A stretch of DNA of 15,672 bases from Gemmatimonadota bacterium (GTDB lineage Bacteria; Gemmatimonadota; Gemmatimonadetes; Gemmatimonadales; Gemmatimonadaceae). Position 1 is the stretch's first letter. The number at the start of each line of letters is the position of its first letter. Location of the stretch: the NCBI GenBank assembly GCA_023249395.1, contig JAHFCS010000012.1:1-15672 (forward strand), given 5' to 3'. The position numbers were made by a program, and so were the translations under genes. The notes beneath the pieces were generated by a model, which was given only the letters and a program-made list of their open reading frames with translations, was not told the DNA's origin and did not search any database. Positions 1-6,511 of the stretch are shown here, in pieces.

Positions 1-1
1 G

Positions 2-1606
2 CTACGCCGCCGCTCCCGTTGCGCCCGCCGCCTTCCCCGTGCCGCGCATCTGATTGAATACGTCGATCGACCGGCGCAATTCTTCCTCGGTCTGCTTCGA
101 GAGCATCTTCTCCTTACGGAGTGCCTCCAGCACCTGGGGATACTCCACCCCGATGAACTCGAGGAAGGCCTTCTCCCAGGCGCGGATCTCGGCGACCGGG
201 ATGTCGTCGAGGAAGCCGTTCGTCACCGCGTAGATGACGACCACCTGCTGCTCGGCCGGCATCGGATGGAACTGCGGCTGCTTGAGGATCTCGACCGTGC
301 GCGCTCCCCGCTCGAGCTGCTTCTTGGTGGCCGTATCGAGGTCTGACGCGAATGAGGCGAAGGCTTCGAGCTCGCGATACTGGGCGAGGTCGAGGCGGAG
401 ACGGCCGGCCACGGTCTTCATCGCCTTTATCTGCGCCGAGCCGCCGACACGGGAGACCGAGATGCCGACGTTCACCGCCGGCCGCACGCCGGCGTAGAAA
501 AGATCGGCCTCGAGGAAGATCTGGCCGTCGGTGATCGAGATGACGTTCGTCGGGATGTAAGCCGAGACGTCACCCGCCTGGGTCTCGATGATCGGAAGCG
601 CCGTGAGTGAGCCGCCCGGCTTCAGGATGTTGACGCCATCCACGACGTCCGAATCGTCGCGCAGCTTTGCGGCGCGCTCGAGAAGCCTGGAGTGGAGATA
701 GAAGACGTCGCCTGGAAACGCTTCGCGTCCGGGCGGTCGCCGGAGAACGAGGGAAAGTTGGCGATAGGCGGCCGCCTGCTTCGACAGATCGTCGTAGATG
801 CAGAGCGTCGGCTTGCCTTCGTTGTACATGAAGTACTCGGCCATCGCGCACCCGGCATACGGAGCGATGTACTGCATCGGCGCGGGGTCCGAAGCGCTCG
901 CGACGACGACGATCGTGAACTCCATTGCGCCCGCCTGCCGCAGCTTCTCGACGACGGATGCAACAGTGGAATTCTTCTGTCCGATGGCGATGTAGACGCA
1001 GATGACGCCGGTGCCCTTCTGATTGATGATCGTATCAACGGCGATCGCGGTCTTTCCGGTTCCGCGGTCGCCGATGATGAGCTCGCGCTGGCCGCGGCCG
1101 ATCGGAATCATCGAGTCGATCGCCTTGATGCCGGTCTGCAGCGGCTCTTTCACCGGCTGGCGGACGATGATGCCAGGCGCTCGCGAATCGACCTTGCGCG
1201 TGTGTGAAGTGTTGACCGGGCCTGCGTCGTCCATCGGCCTGCCAAGCGGATCGACTACCCGGCCGACGAGTTCCGGACCCACGGGGACCTCGAGAACGCG
1301 CGAGGTGCGGCGGACTTCGTCGCCTTCCTTGAGCTGGAGATAATCGCCGAGGATGACGGCGCCGATATTGTCCTCTTCGAGGTTGAGGGCGAGGGCGGTG
1401 ATTTTCTCGCCGGTCTCGGAGGAAGTGACCTCGAGCATCTCTCCGGACATGGCTTTTGCGAGGCCGTAGATGCGGGCGATTCCGTCCTTGACTTCGAGGA
1501 TCGATCCGACCTCTTCGACGTCGAGGTCCTTGAGATCAGCGGCCTCGATCTCACGGAGGAGGATGTCCTTGATTTCGCCCGGACGAAGAGAAGTGGCGGT
1601 TGCCAT
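2..1606 (-). CDS. atpA: F1 ATP synthase subunit alpha
   Basis: Alpha subunit of the F1 head of the proton/sodium-translocating ATP synthase; it forms the alpha3beta3 hexamer and carries the non-catalytic nucleotide sites. The 534-residue length is close to the family norm. Seen: P-loop GDRGTGKT at residues 179-186, LCIYDDLSK at 268-276, DVFYLHSRLLERA near 300-312, and the alpha signature PAVNVGISVS at 376-385 followed by the conserved Arg (about R386) that reaches the beta catalytic site. The ATG at 1606 (MATATS...) is chosen because the N-terminal helix of the family begins here; the frame stays open further upstream, but that extension does not look like alpha. No strong Shine-Dalgarno is visible. 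The P-loop has Gly where E. coli has Gln (GDRQTGKT). No atpH or atpF lies upstream, which is unusual; atpG may follow beyond the left edge. A CRP-type palindrome lies about 52 bp upstream. Identity is near certain. Confidence 0.98.
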   Translation of the reverse strand: MATATSLRPGEIKDILLREIEAADLKDLDVEEVGSILEVKDGIARIYGLAKAMSGEMLEVTSSETGEKITALALNLEEDNIGAVILGDYLQLKEGDEVRRTSRVLEVPVGPELVGRVVDPLGRPMDDAGPVNTSHTRKVDSRAPGIIVRQPVKEPLQTGIKAIDSMIPIGRGQRELIIGDRGTGKTAIAVDTIINQKGTGVICVYIAIGQKNSTVASVVEKLRQAGAMEFTIVVVASASDPAPMQYIAPYAGCAMAEYFMYNEGKPTLCIYDDLSKQAAAYRQLSLVLRRPPGREAFPGDVFYLHSRLLERAAKLRDDSDVVDGVNILKPGGSLTALPIIETQAGDVSAYIPTNVISITDGQIFLEADLFYAGVRPAVNVGISVSRVGGSAQIKAMKTVAGRLRLDLAQYRELEAFASFASDLDTATKKQLERGARTVEILKQPQFHPMPAEQQVVVIYAVTNGFLDDIPVAEIRAWEKAFLEFIGVEYPQVLEALRKEKMLSKQTEEELRRSIDVFNQMRGTGKAAGATGAAA

Positions 1607-1657
1607 AGAGAGTAGGATTTTCGGGGTGGAACCGAGGCGGAAAGCTAGCCGTTCTGC

Positions 1658-1679
1658 GCTTGTGAAATTTATCACAAGC
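1658..1679. promoter_or_regulatory. CRP/FNR-family-type operator palindrome upstream of atpA
   Basis: A perfect inverted repeat with 8-base arms, GCTTGTGA and TCACAAGC, separated by six A/T bases. The core TGTGA-N6-TCACA is exactly the textbook E. coli CRP half-site spacing. It lies 52 bp upstream of the atpA ATG, where an activator or repressor could act. The regulator is not in the window and the site is predicted from symmetry alone. Confidence 0.6.
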
Positions 1680-1768
1680 CTCTGTGGGCTGCAAGGTGAG
1701 CCCCGTCGAATCGGCGGCGAGCAGTGATTCGAGTCCCCGACGATTACATGCATTTCGCGTGGTGACCT

Positions 1769-1876
1769 GCTGGCTGCCGACCGCATTTCGCTGCTCGCTT
1801 GCTGCTGAACGACCCCGCCAAACCGAATCCTGGTTCAAGCAGGCAGCAACAAAGCCAAATGCAGTTGGCAGCCAGC
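1769..1876. repeat. long imperfect inverted repeat (hairpin or cruciform)
   Basis: The outer arms are 1769-1788 and 1857-1876. The right arm, reverse-complemented, matches the left at 18 of 20 positions (GCTGGCTGCC-start, GCATTT-end). The inner part (about 1789-1856) is weakly self-complementary as well, for example TTGCTGCTGAAC against GTTCAAGCAGGCAGCAA. It could be a REP/MITE-like palindrome, a folded leader of atpA mRNA, or a terminator region for the AraC-type gene. No T-tract follows either arm. Confidence 0.5.
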
Positions 1877-1912
1877 ACGTCGATCGAGGATGCGCTTGTG
1901 CCGCGGAGGGAG

Positions 1913-2794
1913 CTATCCGCGACTGCGTGTTCTTCCTTGAACGAACCTGTCGATCAGATCCACCGTCCTGAGTCGGGAGAGCGATGCCGGACGCGTCCCG
2001 ATCACCCGCTGCGCGGTTACGGCCAGATGGGATGACGACGCGAAGCCGAGGATGCGGGCGATATCCTTGATGTCGAGCCCGGGATTCTTTGCTAGCTCGG
2101 CGGCGGCGATCATGCGCACGAGATCGATGATTCGCTTGAGATTCGGCGAGCCAGGCACCGAAAAATTGCGGCTCAGGTGTTCGCGGCTGACCCCCGCGGC
2201 CGCCGCGAGAGCGCTCGTTCTGAGGGGGCGGCCGCCCGAGGTGAGAATCGCCCGCCAGCTCGCGAGCTGCATCGGCGTCTCGAGCCTGAGTGCGGGAGGA
2301 GGGACGACGAGGGCGGCGTAGAATCGCGCGGAGAACGTCTGCGGGGCGACGAGGTCGCGCGCCACGGACTCGTCGATTCCGTCAGCGATGACATCGCAGA
2401 AATCCAGCGCTGCACATCGGGCGACAGCGGGAGCATCGGTCGCCCGGAGCGGCGTGATCGCAAAGAACGGCGCGCTGGGAAATTCCTGCGCGAGAGCGGC
2501 GATCTTCCATGTCTCGTCGGTGGTGCCACCATTCGTCGCGGCGAAGGGACCGCCGTTGCCGCTGCCCGTCGAAGCCATCGCCGCCAGAGAGAGTGGCGAC
2601 CCTATATCGACGAGCGCCGCATCAACGAGTATCCGGCGCAATGTGGACGAGAATTCCGCTGCATCGCGGGCGGCGATGACGCGCCATTTCCGCTTCGGAA
2701 ACATCGACCGTACCAGCGATCGTGCCCGATCGCGTGGCACATACGCGAGAATCGTCGGCAGGTCCGCGGCGTCCACCGCCCCCGCTTTAGACAC
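1913..2794 (-). CDS. AraC-type HTH transcriptional regulator
   Basis: A 293-residue protein with a C-terminal double helix-turn-helix of AraC type. The first HTH is around residues 193-212 (SALAAAAGVSREHLSRNF) and the second around 241-270 (DIKDIARILGFASSSHLA..., ending in the usual G-x-x-P-like GTRPAS). The first ~180 residues have no clear sensor domain; the alternation of hydrophobic strands (ILAYVP, AALVDIG, FFAITP, DFCDVIAD) vaguely recalls a degenerate receiver fold, but the phospho-acceptor pattern is not evident. The start is GTG at 2794, whose codon lies inside the last codons of the upstream ABC ATPase (8-bp overlap), so the two are probably translationally coupled and in one operon. 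The target genes are unknown. Confidence 0.8.
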   Translation of the reverse strand: MSKAGAVDAADLPTILAYVPRDRARSLVRSMFPKRKWRVIAARDAAEFSSTLRRILVDAALVDIGSPLSLAAMASTGSGNGGPFAATNGGTTDETWKIAALAQEFPSAPFFAITPLRATDAPAVARCAALDFCDVIADGIDESVARDLVAPQTFSARFYAALVVPPPALRLETPMQLASWRAILTSGGRPLRTSALAAAAGVSREHLSRNFSVPGSPNLKRIIDLVRMIAAAELAKNPGLDIKDIARILGFASSSHLAVTAQRVIGTRPASLSRLRTVDLIDRFVQGRTRSRG

Positions 2795-3539
2795 CTGACG
2801 CCGCCATGTCGAGGCTCGGACGTCCCTCGATGAACTGACAGACGATCGGATCCTTTGTGTGCTTGATCTCCTCTACTGTTCCGACCTGGCGGATTTTCCC
2901 CTCGTAGAGCATCGCGATGCGCGAGCCAACCGTGTACGCGCTCCGCATGTCGTGGGTGATGACGATGCTCGTGACGCCGAGCTTTTCGCGCATCCTGACC
3001 ATGAGCTGGTCGATCACCGCGGCCGTGACCGGGTCGAGCCCGGTCGTGGGCTCGTCGTAGAGGATGTACTTGGGCTTCCGGGCAATGGCGCGCGCAATCC
3101 CGACGCGCTTGCGCATTCCCCCCGACAGCTCGGCCGGAAATTTCTCCTCGACACCCGGAAGATCAACGAGCGCCAGCGCTTCGCTGACGCGCTTGGCGAT
3201 CTCCGGCTCTGAAAGGATCTTCTCCTTGCGGAGTCCCATCGCGACGTTGTCGCCGATGCTCATCGAATCAAAGAGAGCTGCGAACTGGAAGACGTATCCG
3301 ACCTTCGATCGCAGGGCGTAGAGCTCGGGACGCGTGAGCTTGGGAACTTCGAGGCCGTCCACCCAGACAGTGCCGACATCGGGCTCGAGCAGTCCGACGA
3401 TGTGCTTGATGGCGACCGACTTTCCGCTGCCCGAGTAGCCGATGATCACCATCGTCTCGCCTTCTTCGATGTCGAGCGTGAAGCCTTCGAGAACCTTCAA
3501 TGGCCCGAACGATTTGTGGACGTCGACGAGGCGGATCAC
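2787..3539 (-). CDS. ABC transporter ATPase, MlaF/Mce (Ttg2A) type
   Basis: A 250-residue ATP-binding subunit resembling MlaF, which powers phospholipid movement between inner and outer membrane together with an MlaE-type permease and an Mce-domain (MlaD) protein. Seen: Walker A GYSGSGKS at residues 34-41, Q-loop VFQFAALFDSMSI (Q85), signature LSGGM at 138-142 followed by RKRVGIARAI, Walker B ILYDEPTTGLDP to residue 170, and H-loop ITHDM (H196). The AALFDSMSI stretch after the Q-loop and the KRV after LSGGM are typical of the Mla/Mce branch. The start is GTG at 3539; no upstream ATG fits and no Shine-Dalgarno is obvious. No permease or Mce partner is next to it, so the transporter is split across the genome or the partner genes lie elsewhere. 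It overlaps the AraC-type gene by 8 bp. Confidence 0.92.
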   Translation of the reverse strand: MIRLVDVHKSFGPLKVLEGFTLDIEEGETMVIIGYSGSGKSVAIKHIVGLLEPDVGTVWVDGLEVPKLTRPELYALRSKVGYVFQFAALFDSMSIGDNVAMGLRKEKILSEPEIAKRVSEALALVDLPGVEEKFPAELSGGMRKRVGIARAIARKPKYILYDEPTTGLDPVTAAVIDQLMVRMREKLGVTSIVITHDMRSAYTVGSRIAMLYEGKIRQVGTVEEIKHTKDPIVCQFIEGRPSLDMAASGV

Positions 3540-3574
3540 GCTGAAAATCTAACCGTTTCCGGAACTATTAACTG

Positions 3575-3667
3575 AAGGGCCACGGAGGCACGGAGGACAC
3601 AGAGAACCATGGGCATTTTGTTTCTTCCCTTATGGTCCTCCGTGTTCTCTGTGTCTCCGTGGCCCTT
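3575..3667. repeat. intergenic palindromic hairpin element built of CACGGAGG/CACAGAGA units
   Basis: Two 36-nt arms (3575-3610 and 3632-3667) pair as inverted repeats at 31 of 36 positions, with a 21-nt loop (3611-3631). Each arm is itself made of short related units (CACGGAGG, CACAGAGA), so the arms are near-tandem repeats as well as a palindrome. The element fills the gap between two minus-strand genes, the sigma factor and the ABC ATPase. No T-tract follows, so it is not a classical terminator. It looks like a dispersed intergenic palindrome of REP type. Confidence 0.8.
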
Positions 3668-3690
3668 CCTTTTCCGACCGGAAAGAAGCC

Positions 3691-4575
3691 TTAGGCGGCG
3701 AAGCTCCCTAAAGCCCGGCCGACGTCGCCTTCGCGGAGCCGCTTGAGCGCGCGATCGCGGAGCTGGCGGACACGCTCGCGGGTGACGCCGAGCATCGAGC
3801 CGATTTCCTCGAGCGTGTGCTCGCGCCCGCCCTCGAGACCGAAGTAAAGGCGCAGCACTTTCGCATCCCGCGGGGGAAGCGTCGACAGCGCGGTCTCGAT
3901 CTCGTCATTGAGGAAGCGGTTCATCGCCTCCTCCTCCGTGTCGGGCATCTCGTCGGCGACGAAGCGCTCGATGAGAGACCGGTCACCTTCGGGATCCATT
4001 GGCGCGTCGAGTCTGACGTCGCCGGTGTTCAGCGCAGCAAGCGACTGGACGACATCAACCGAAAGACCTGTCAGATGCGACAGCTCTTCGGGCGTGGGCT
4101 CGCGCCGCATCTTCTGCCGCAGGATCTCCGAGGCCTTGATGATACGCGACAGATCTGCCGTACGATTGAGCGGAACGCGAACGGTGCGTCCCTGTCGCGC
4201 GAGCGAGCTCAGGATCGCCTGGCGGATCCACCACACGGCGTACGAGATGAACTTGACGCCCTGGTCCGGATCGAACTTCCGGGCAGCGGTGAGCAGTCCG
4301 ACGTTCCCTTCACCGATGAGATCGATGAGCGGGAGGCCGCGGTTCTGGTATTTCTTCGCGACGGAGATGACGAAGCGCAGGTTGCGCTTGACGAGCTCCT
4401 GGAGCGCGTCCTGGTCTCCAGCGCGAATCTTCCGGGCAACCTCGATCTCTTCGTTTCCCTTGAGGAGCGGATACGTGCTGACCTCATAGAGATACTGATC
4501 GAGGATATCACGCTCGGGCTCACTGGGCGCAATTCCCGGAGCCGCCGCACGGCGGCGGCGTTTTACTTCAGCCAT
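3691..4575 (-). CDS. RpoD-family sigma-70 factor, short form
   Basis: A 294-residue sigma factor with regions 1.2 (about 22-52), 2 (56-125), 3 (135-210) and 4 (225-282), and without region 1.1 or the large non-conserved insert of E. coli RpoD. Seen: the region 2 core LIDLIGEGNVGLLTAARKF (84-101), the -10 recognition and melting helix KFISYAVWWIRQAIL (108-122), region 3 start RVPLNR, and the region 4.2 HTH TLEEIGSMLGVTRERVRQLR (254-273), which reads -35 elements. It begins with a basic tail, KRRRR. ATG at 4575 is preceded by AGAGGTG at a suitable distance. Short forms like this serve as the primary sigma in Bacteroidetes, so this could be either the housekeeping sigma or an RpoS/Hrd-type alternative; the sequence alone does not decide. 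Confidence 0.93.
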   Translation of the reverse strand: MAEVKRRRRAAAPGIAPSEPERDILDQYLYEVSTYPLLKGNEEIEVARKIRAGDQDALQELVKRNLRFVISVAKKYQNRGLPLIDLIGEGNVGLLTAARKFDPDQGVKFISYAVWWIRQAILSSLARQGRTVRVPLNRTADLSRIIKASEILRQKMRREPTPEELSHLTGLSVDVVQSLAALNTGDVRLDAPMDPEGDRSLIERFVADEMPDTEEEAMNRFLNDEIETALSTLPPRDAKVLRLYFGLEGGREHTLEEIGSMLGVTRERVRQLRDRALKRLREGDVGRALGSFAA

Positions 4576-4792
4576 TGTTGGACACCTCTGGTCCTGAGCG
4601 CGAAAATTCTATGTATTAGACGCGGCGATGAGCCGAGTGCAGCGATTTTGACGCGTGAGGCATTTTTTTCTCGCCAAACGCGGGTGTAGCAACCCCAATA
4701 CTGCCCCCAAACATCTGTGATCCTAAGAATTTTTGTTGGTGCTTTGGGCGCTGCAAGATACCGGCCGCGGCGTGAAAAGCCAGTGCAGTTTC

Positions 4793-4821
4793 TTGACTTC
4801 GCTTCTACCCTCGGATATCCT
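4793..4821 (+). promoter_or_regulatory. sigma-70 promoter of the tRNA cluster
   Basis: TTGACT (4793-4798), a 17-base spacer, then TATCCT (4816-4821). The spacing is ideal and the site lies about 44 bp before the first tRNA, giving a predicted transcription start near 4828 and a short 5' leader for RNase P to remove. It probably drives all four tRNAs. Confidence 0.55.
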
Positions 4822-4864
4822 TCGCGGTTCCACTGGCGACGCTATCGCCGAGGGGAGAGTTGCC

Positions 4865-4937
<73 letters not shown>

Positions 4938-5065
4938 TCCCGGTGGTGCGAGACGGGGAGGCCGGGAGAAACGAGAACAACGGCCCCCGTCGAGGATTGC
5001 AGGTCCGGCGGACAACTCAGTCCGATTAGATTCAGCGAGTCGGTTAGGGGGTTTTCGCGGGATTC

Positions 5066-5138
5066 GCGGGAATAGCTCAGTTGGTAGAGCACAACCTTGC
5101 CAAGGTTGGGGTCGCGGGTTCGAGTCCCGTTTCCCGCT
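5066..5138 (+). tRNA. tRNA-Gly (GCC)
   Basis: 73-nt cloverleaf. The acceptor GCGGGAA pairs with TTCCCGC; the anticodon stem CAACC/GGTTG closes the loop TTGCCAA with anticodon GCC; the T loop is TTCGAGT; the discriminator is T. CCA is not encoded. It is separated from tRNA-Ala by a 128-bp spacer with no gene. Confidence 0.98.
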
Positions 5139-5145
5139 TGAGAAT

Positions 5146-5219
5146 GGGCGGTTAGCTCAGTTGGTTAGAGCGCCACGTTGACATCGTGGAGGTCACAAGT
5201 TCGAGTCTTGTACCGCCCA
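5146..5219 (+). tRNA. tRNA-Val (GAC)
   Basis: 74-nt cloverleaf. The acceptor GGGCGGT pairs with ACCGCCC; the anticodon stem CCACG/CGTGG closes the loop TTGACAT with anticodon GAC; the T loop is TTCGAGT; the discriminator is A. Only 7 bases separate it from tRNA-Gly, so they are co-transcribed. Confidence 0.98.
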
Positions 5220-5251
5220 TGCCGTGTGGGTGAAGGTGGAAGTGTGCATGG

Positions 5252-5325
5252 GCGCCCGTAGCTCAATTGGATAGAGCATCTGACTACGGATCAGAAGGTT
5301 AGGGGTTCGAGTCCCTTCGGGCGCG
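5252..5325 (+). tRNA. tRNA-Arg (ACG)
   Basis: 74-nt cloverleaf. The acceptor GCGCCCG pairs with CGGGCGC; the anticodon stem TCTGA/TCAGA closes the loop CTACGGA with anticodon ACG (A34 is normally deaminated to inosine to read CGU/CGC/CGA); the discriminator is G. It differs at only five positions from the tRNA-Arg (UCG) at 9981-10054. A decayed transposase starts about 40 bp behind its 3' end. Confidence 0.98.
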
Positions 5326-5362
5326 TAGTCACAAGCCATTGCGACCTGCCTGTTGTGCACCA

Positions 5363-6282
5363 CTGATAAGCGATGAGGGGCTCTGGTCGAGAGCGCGAAA
5401 GCACAGATCTGCTGAGCGCCGCAGGCGCGAGCGGCGTGAACACTGCGGCGAGCTCGTGCAGTTGGACGGCAGTTTCCACGACTGGTTTGAGGGACGTGGT
5501 GACGTGAAGGGAGGCTGCCTGATGACGATGATCGATGACGCCACAGGGCGGACCTTGCTGTCAATGGGGAAGGAGGAAACGACCTGGGCGGCGGCTAACG
5601 TTCTCAGGGGCTGGATCTCGGAATACGGGGTGCCGCGGGCGCTCTATACCGATTGGAAGAATGTGTGCAAGCGAGTGCCCACCTCGAGCGAGCTCACGGC
5701 ACTCATCAGGACCGGCTGGTAAAGAAGCTTCGCCTGAAGGCAATCGACAGCTACGAACGGGCAAACGAATACTTTTAGAGTGAATACATAGCAGCTCACA
5801 ATCGGCGCTTCTCTGTGTCACCGGCGAGCCCGGTGGATTATCACGCCCCGAAAGACCGTCGCGCCATTGCGGATGACGACGTTTTCTGCCTCGAAGCGAC
5901 GCGGCTGGTGGGCAACGATCACGTCGTGCAGTACGGTACACGCGGGCTGTAGCAGGAGAGAGTTTCTCGGGGGCGGGTGCCGGCAAAATCCAGAGTGCTG
6001 GTTCGTGAAACGGAGGACGGCCGGCTAAGGGTCATTCAGCTTACCGGTGAGGGTAGAGATCGCCGCGAGCGGGCGCTTAAGTGGACCGAAGCGGCATCTC
6101 GTACCAGCCGCATACCCAGCGCTTCACCAAAGCTTTCAACATCATCCGAGCCGGTGCCGAAAACAGACCGGGCCACTCACAAACCAGCCTCCGATCATCC
6201 ATGAAGAGCTCAACACCAGAGATGGATAGAGCTCGCCCGGCTGCGCCGGGCTGCCGCTGATGTGCATCCCCAGGAACTGTGA
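5363..6282 (+). pseudogene. ISNCY-type transposase, decayed
   Basis: DDE integrase-fold transposase, no longer functional. Frame 2 encodes the first catalytic Asp region (GELVQLDGSFHDWFEGRG), then MIDDATGRTLL, and the second Asp in ALYTDWKNV. Near 5692-5703 the reading jumps to frame 1 with HQDRLVKKLRLK, so the stretch that should hold the catalytic Glu (the family's GRVERNHGTH segment) has been deleted and the frame changed. Frame 1 then runs through HNRRFSV, VDYHAP and VLVRETEDG to the C-terminus, broken by TAG at 5776-5778, TAG at 5950-5952 and TGA at 6202-6204 (where the family usually has Trp after DHP), ending at TGA 6280-6282. The N-terminal third (HTH part) is absent. Family identification is from recognised motifs. 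Confidence 0.85.
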
Positions 6283-6337
6283 CATTCGCAATCTCTATTC
6301 AGTAAAACCAAGGGGACATTTCTAATGGCCGTTGACA
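5363..6337 (+). mobile_element. ISNCY-family insertion sequence remnant
   Basis: Contains a broken ISNCY-type transposase followed at about 6320-6337 by a sequence resembling the right end of such elements (AAGGGGACATTTC... GTTGACA). The left end and the first part of the transposase are missing, so the element was truncated near the 3' end of tRNA-Arg (ACG). Boundaries are approximate: the left limit is where transposase similarity begins, the right limit is the last base of the recognised end motif. No target-site duplication can be identified. Confidence 0.75.
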
Positions 6338-6353
6338 GCTTGCGAATTTCCTG

Positions 6354-6381
6354 TTGCGTCTGCCGCTATTTTCGCTAGGAT
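6354..6381 (+). promoter_or_regulatory. possible promoter of the beta-barrel protein gene
   Basis: TTGCGT (6354-6359), a 16-base spacer, then TAGGAT (6376-6381), about 130 bp ahead of the outer-membrane protein gene and just beyond the end of the IS remnant. The match is moderate. The 5' leader that follows contains a direct repeat of CGAATGCCGGC (6455-6465 and 6476-6486). Confidence 0.3.
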
Positions 6382-6511
6382 TTACACGCACGCGCACAGG
6401 GCCTCAAGCACGTCGTCGGGGCCATTTCATAGCTGGAATAGGAGCAGCACGATGCGAATGCCGGCGCTTCAAATCCGAATGCCGGCTTGAACGTCAAAAC
6501 GAGGAGCTGAT

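Larger units (their letters stand above)
1607..1912. other. gene-free leader between the AraC-type gene and atpA
   Basis: 306 bases with no convincing coding region. The short open frames here show no family features and overlap each other on both strands. It holds a perfect CRP-type palindrome (1658-1679) and a long imperfect inverted repeat (1769-1876). Because it is the only sequence upstream of atpA, the atpA promoter probably lies here, but I cannot place a convincing -35/-10 pair. Confidence 0.6.

Noticed and set aside
692..1207. 171-codon plus-strand open frame inside atpA
   Set aside because: Antisense to a clearly conserved gene; no recognisable protein features.
3671..3684. small inverted repeat TTTCC-GACC-GGAAA after the sigma factor stop as its terminator
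   Set aside because: A 5-bp AT/GC-mixed stem with a 4-base loop and no T-tract is too weak to call.
4606..4618. TAGAAT or TAATAC (minus strand) as the -10 of the sigma factor gene
   Set aside because: No acceptable -35 hexamer at 16-18 bases for either; not enough to call a promoter.
3817..4689. 290-codon plus-strand open frame over the sigma factor
   Set aside because: Antisense shadow of conserved sigma regions 2-4; its residues show only the complement of that coding sequence.
6332..6337. TTGACA in the IS right end as an outward -35 box for the barrel gene
   Set aside because: No -10-like hexamer lies 16-18 bases downstream; the TTGCGT/TAGGAT pair further on is a better candidate.
6455..6486. 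direct repeat of CGAATGCCGGC before the barrel gene as a CRISPR or operator array
   Set aside because: Only two 11-base copies 21 bases apart; too little to support an array, and noted only as leader sequence.
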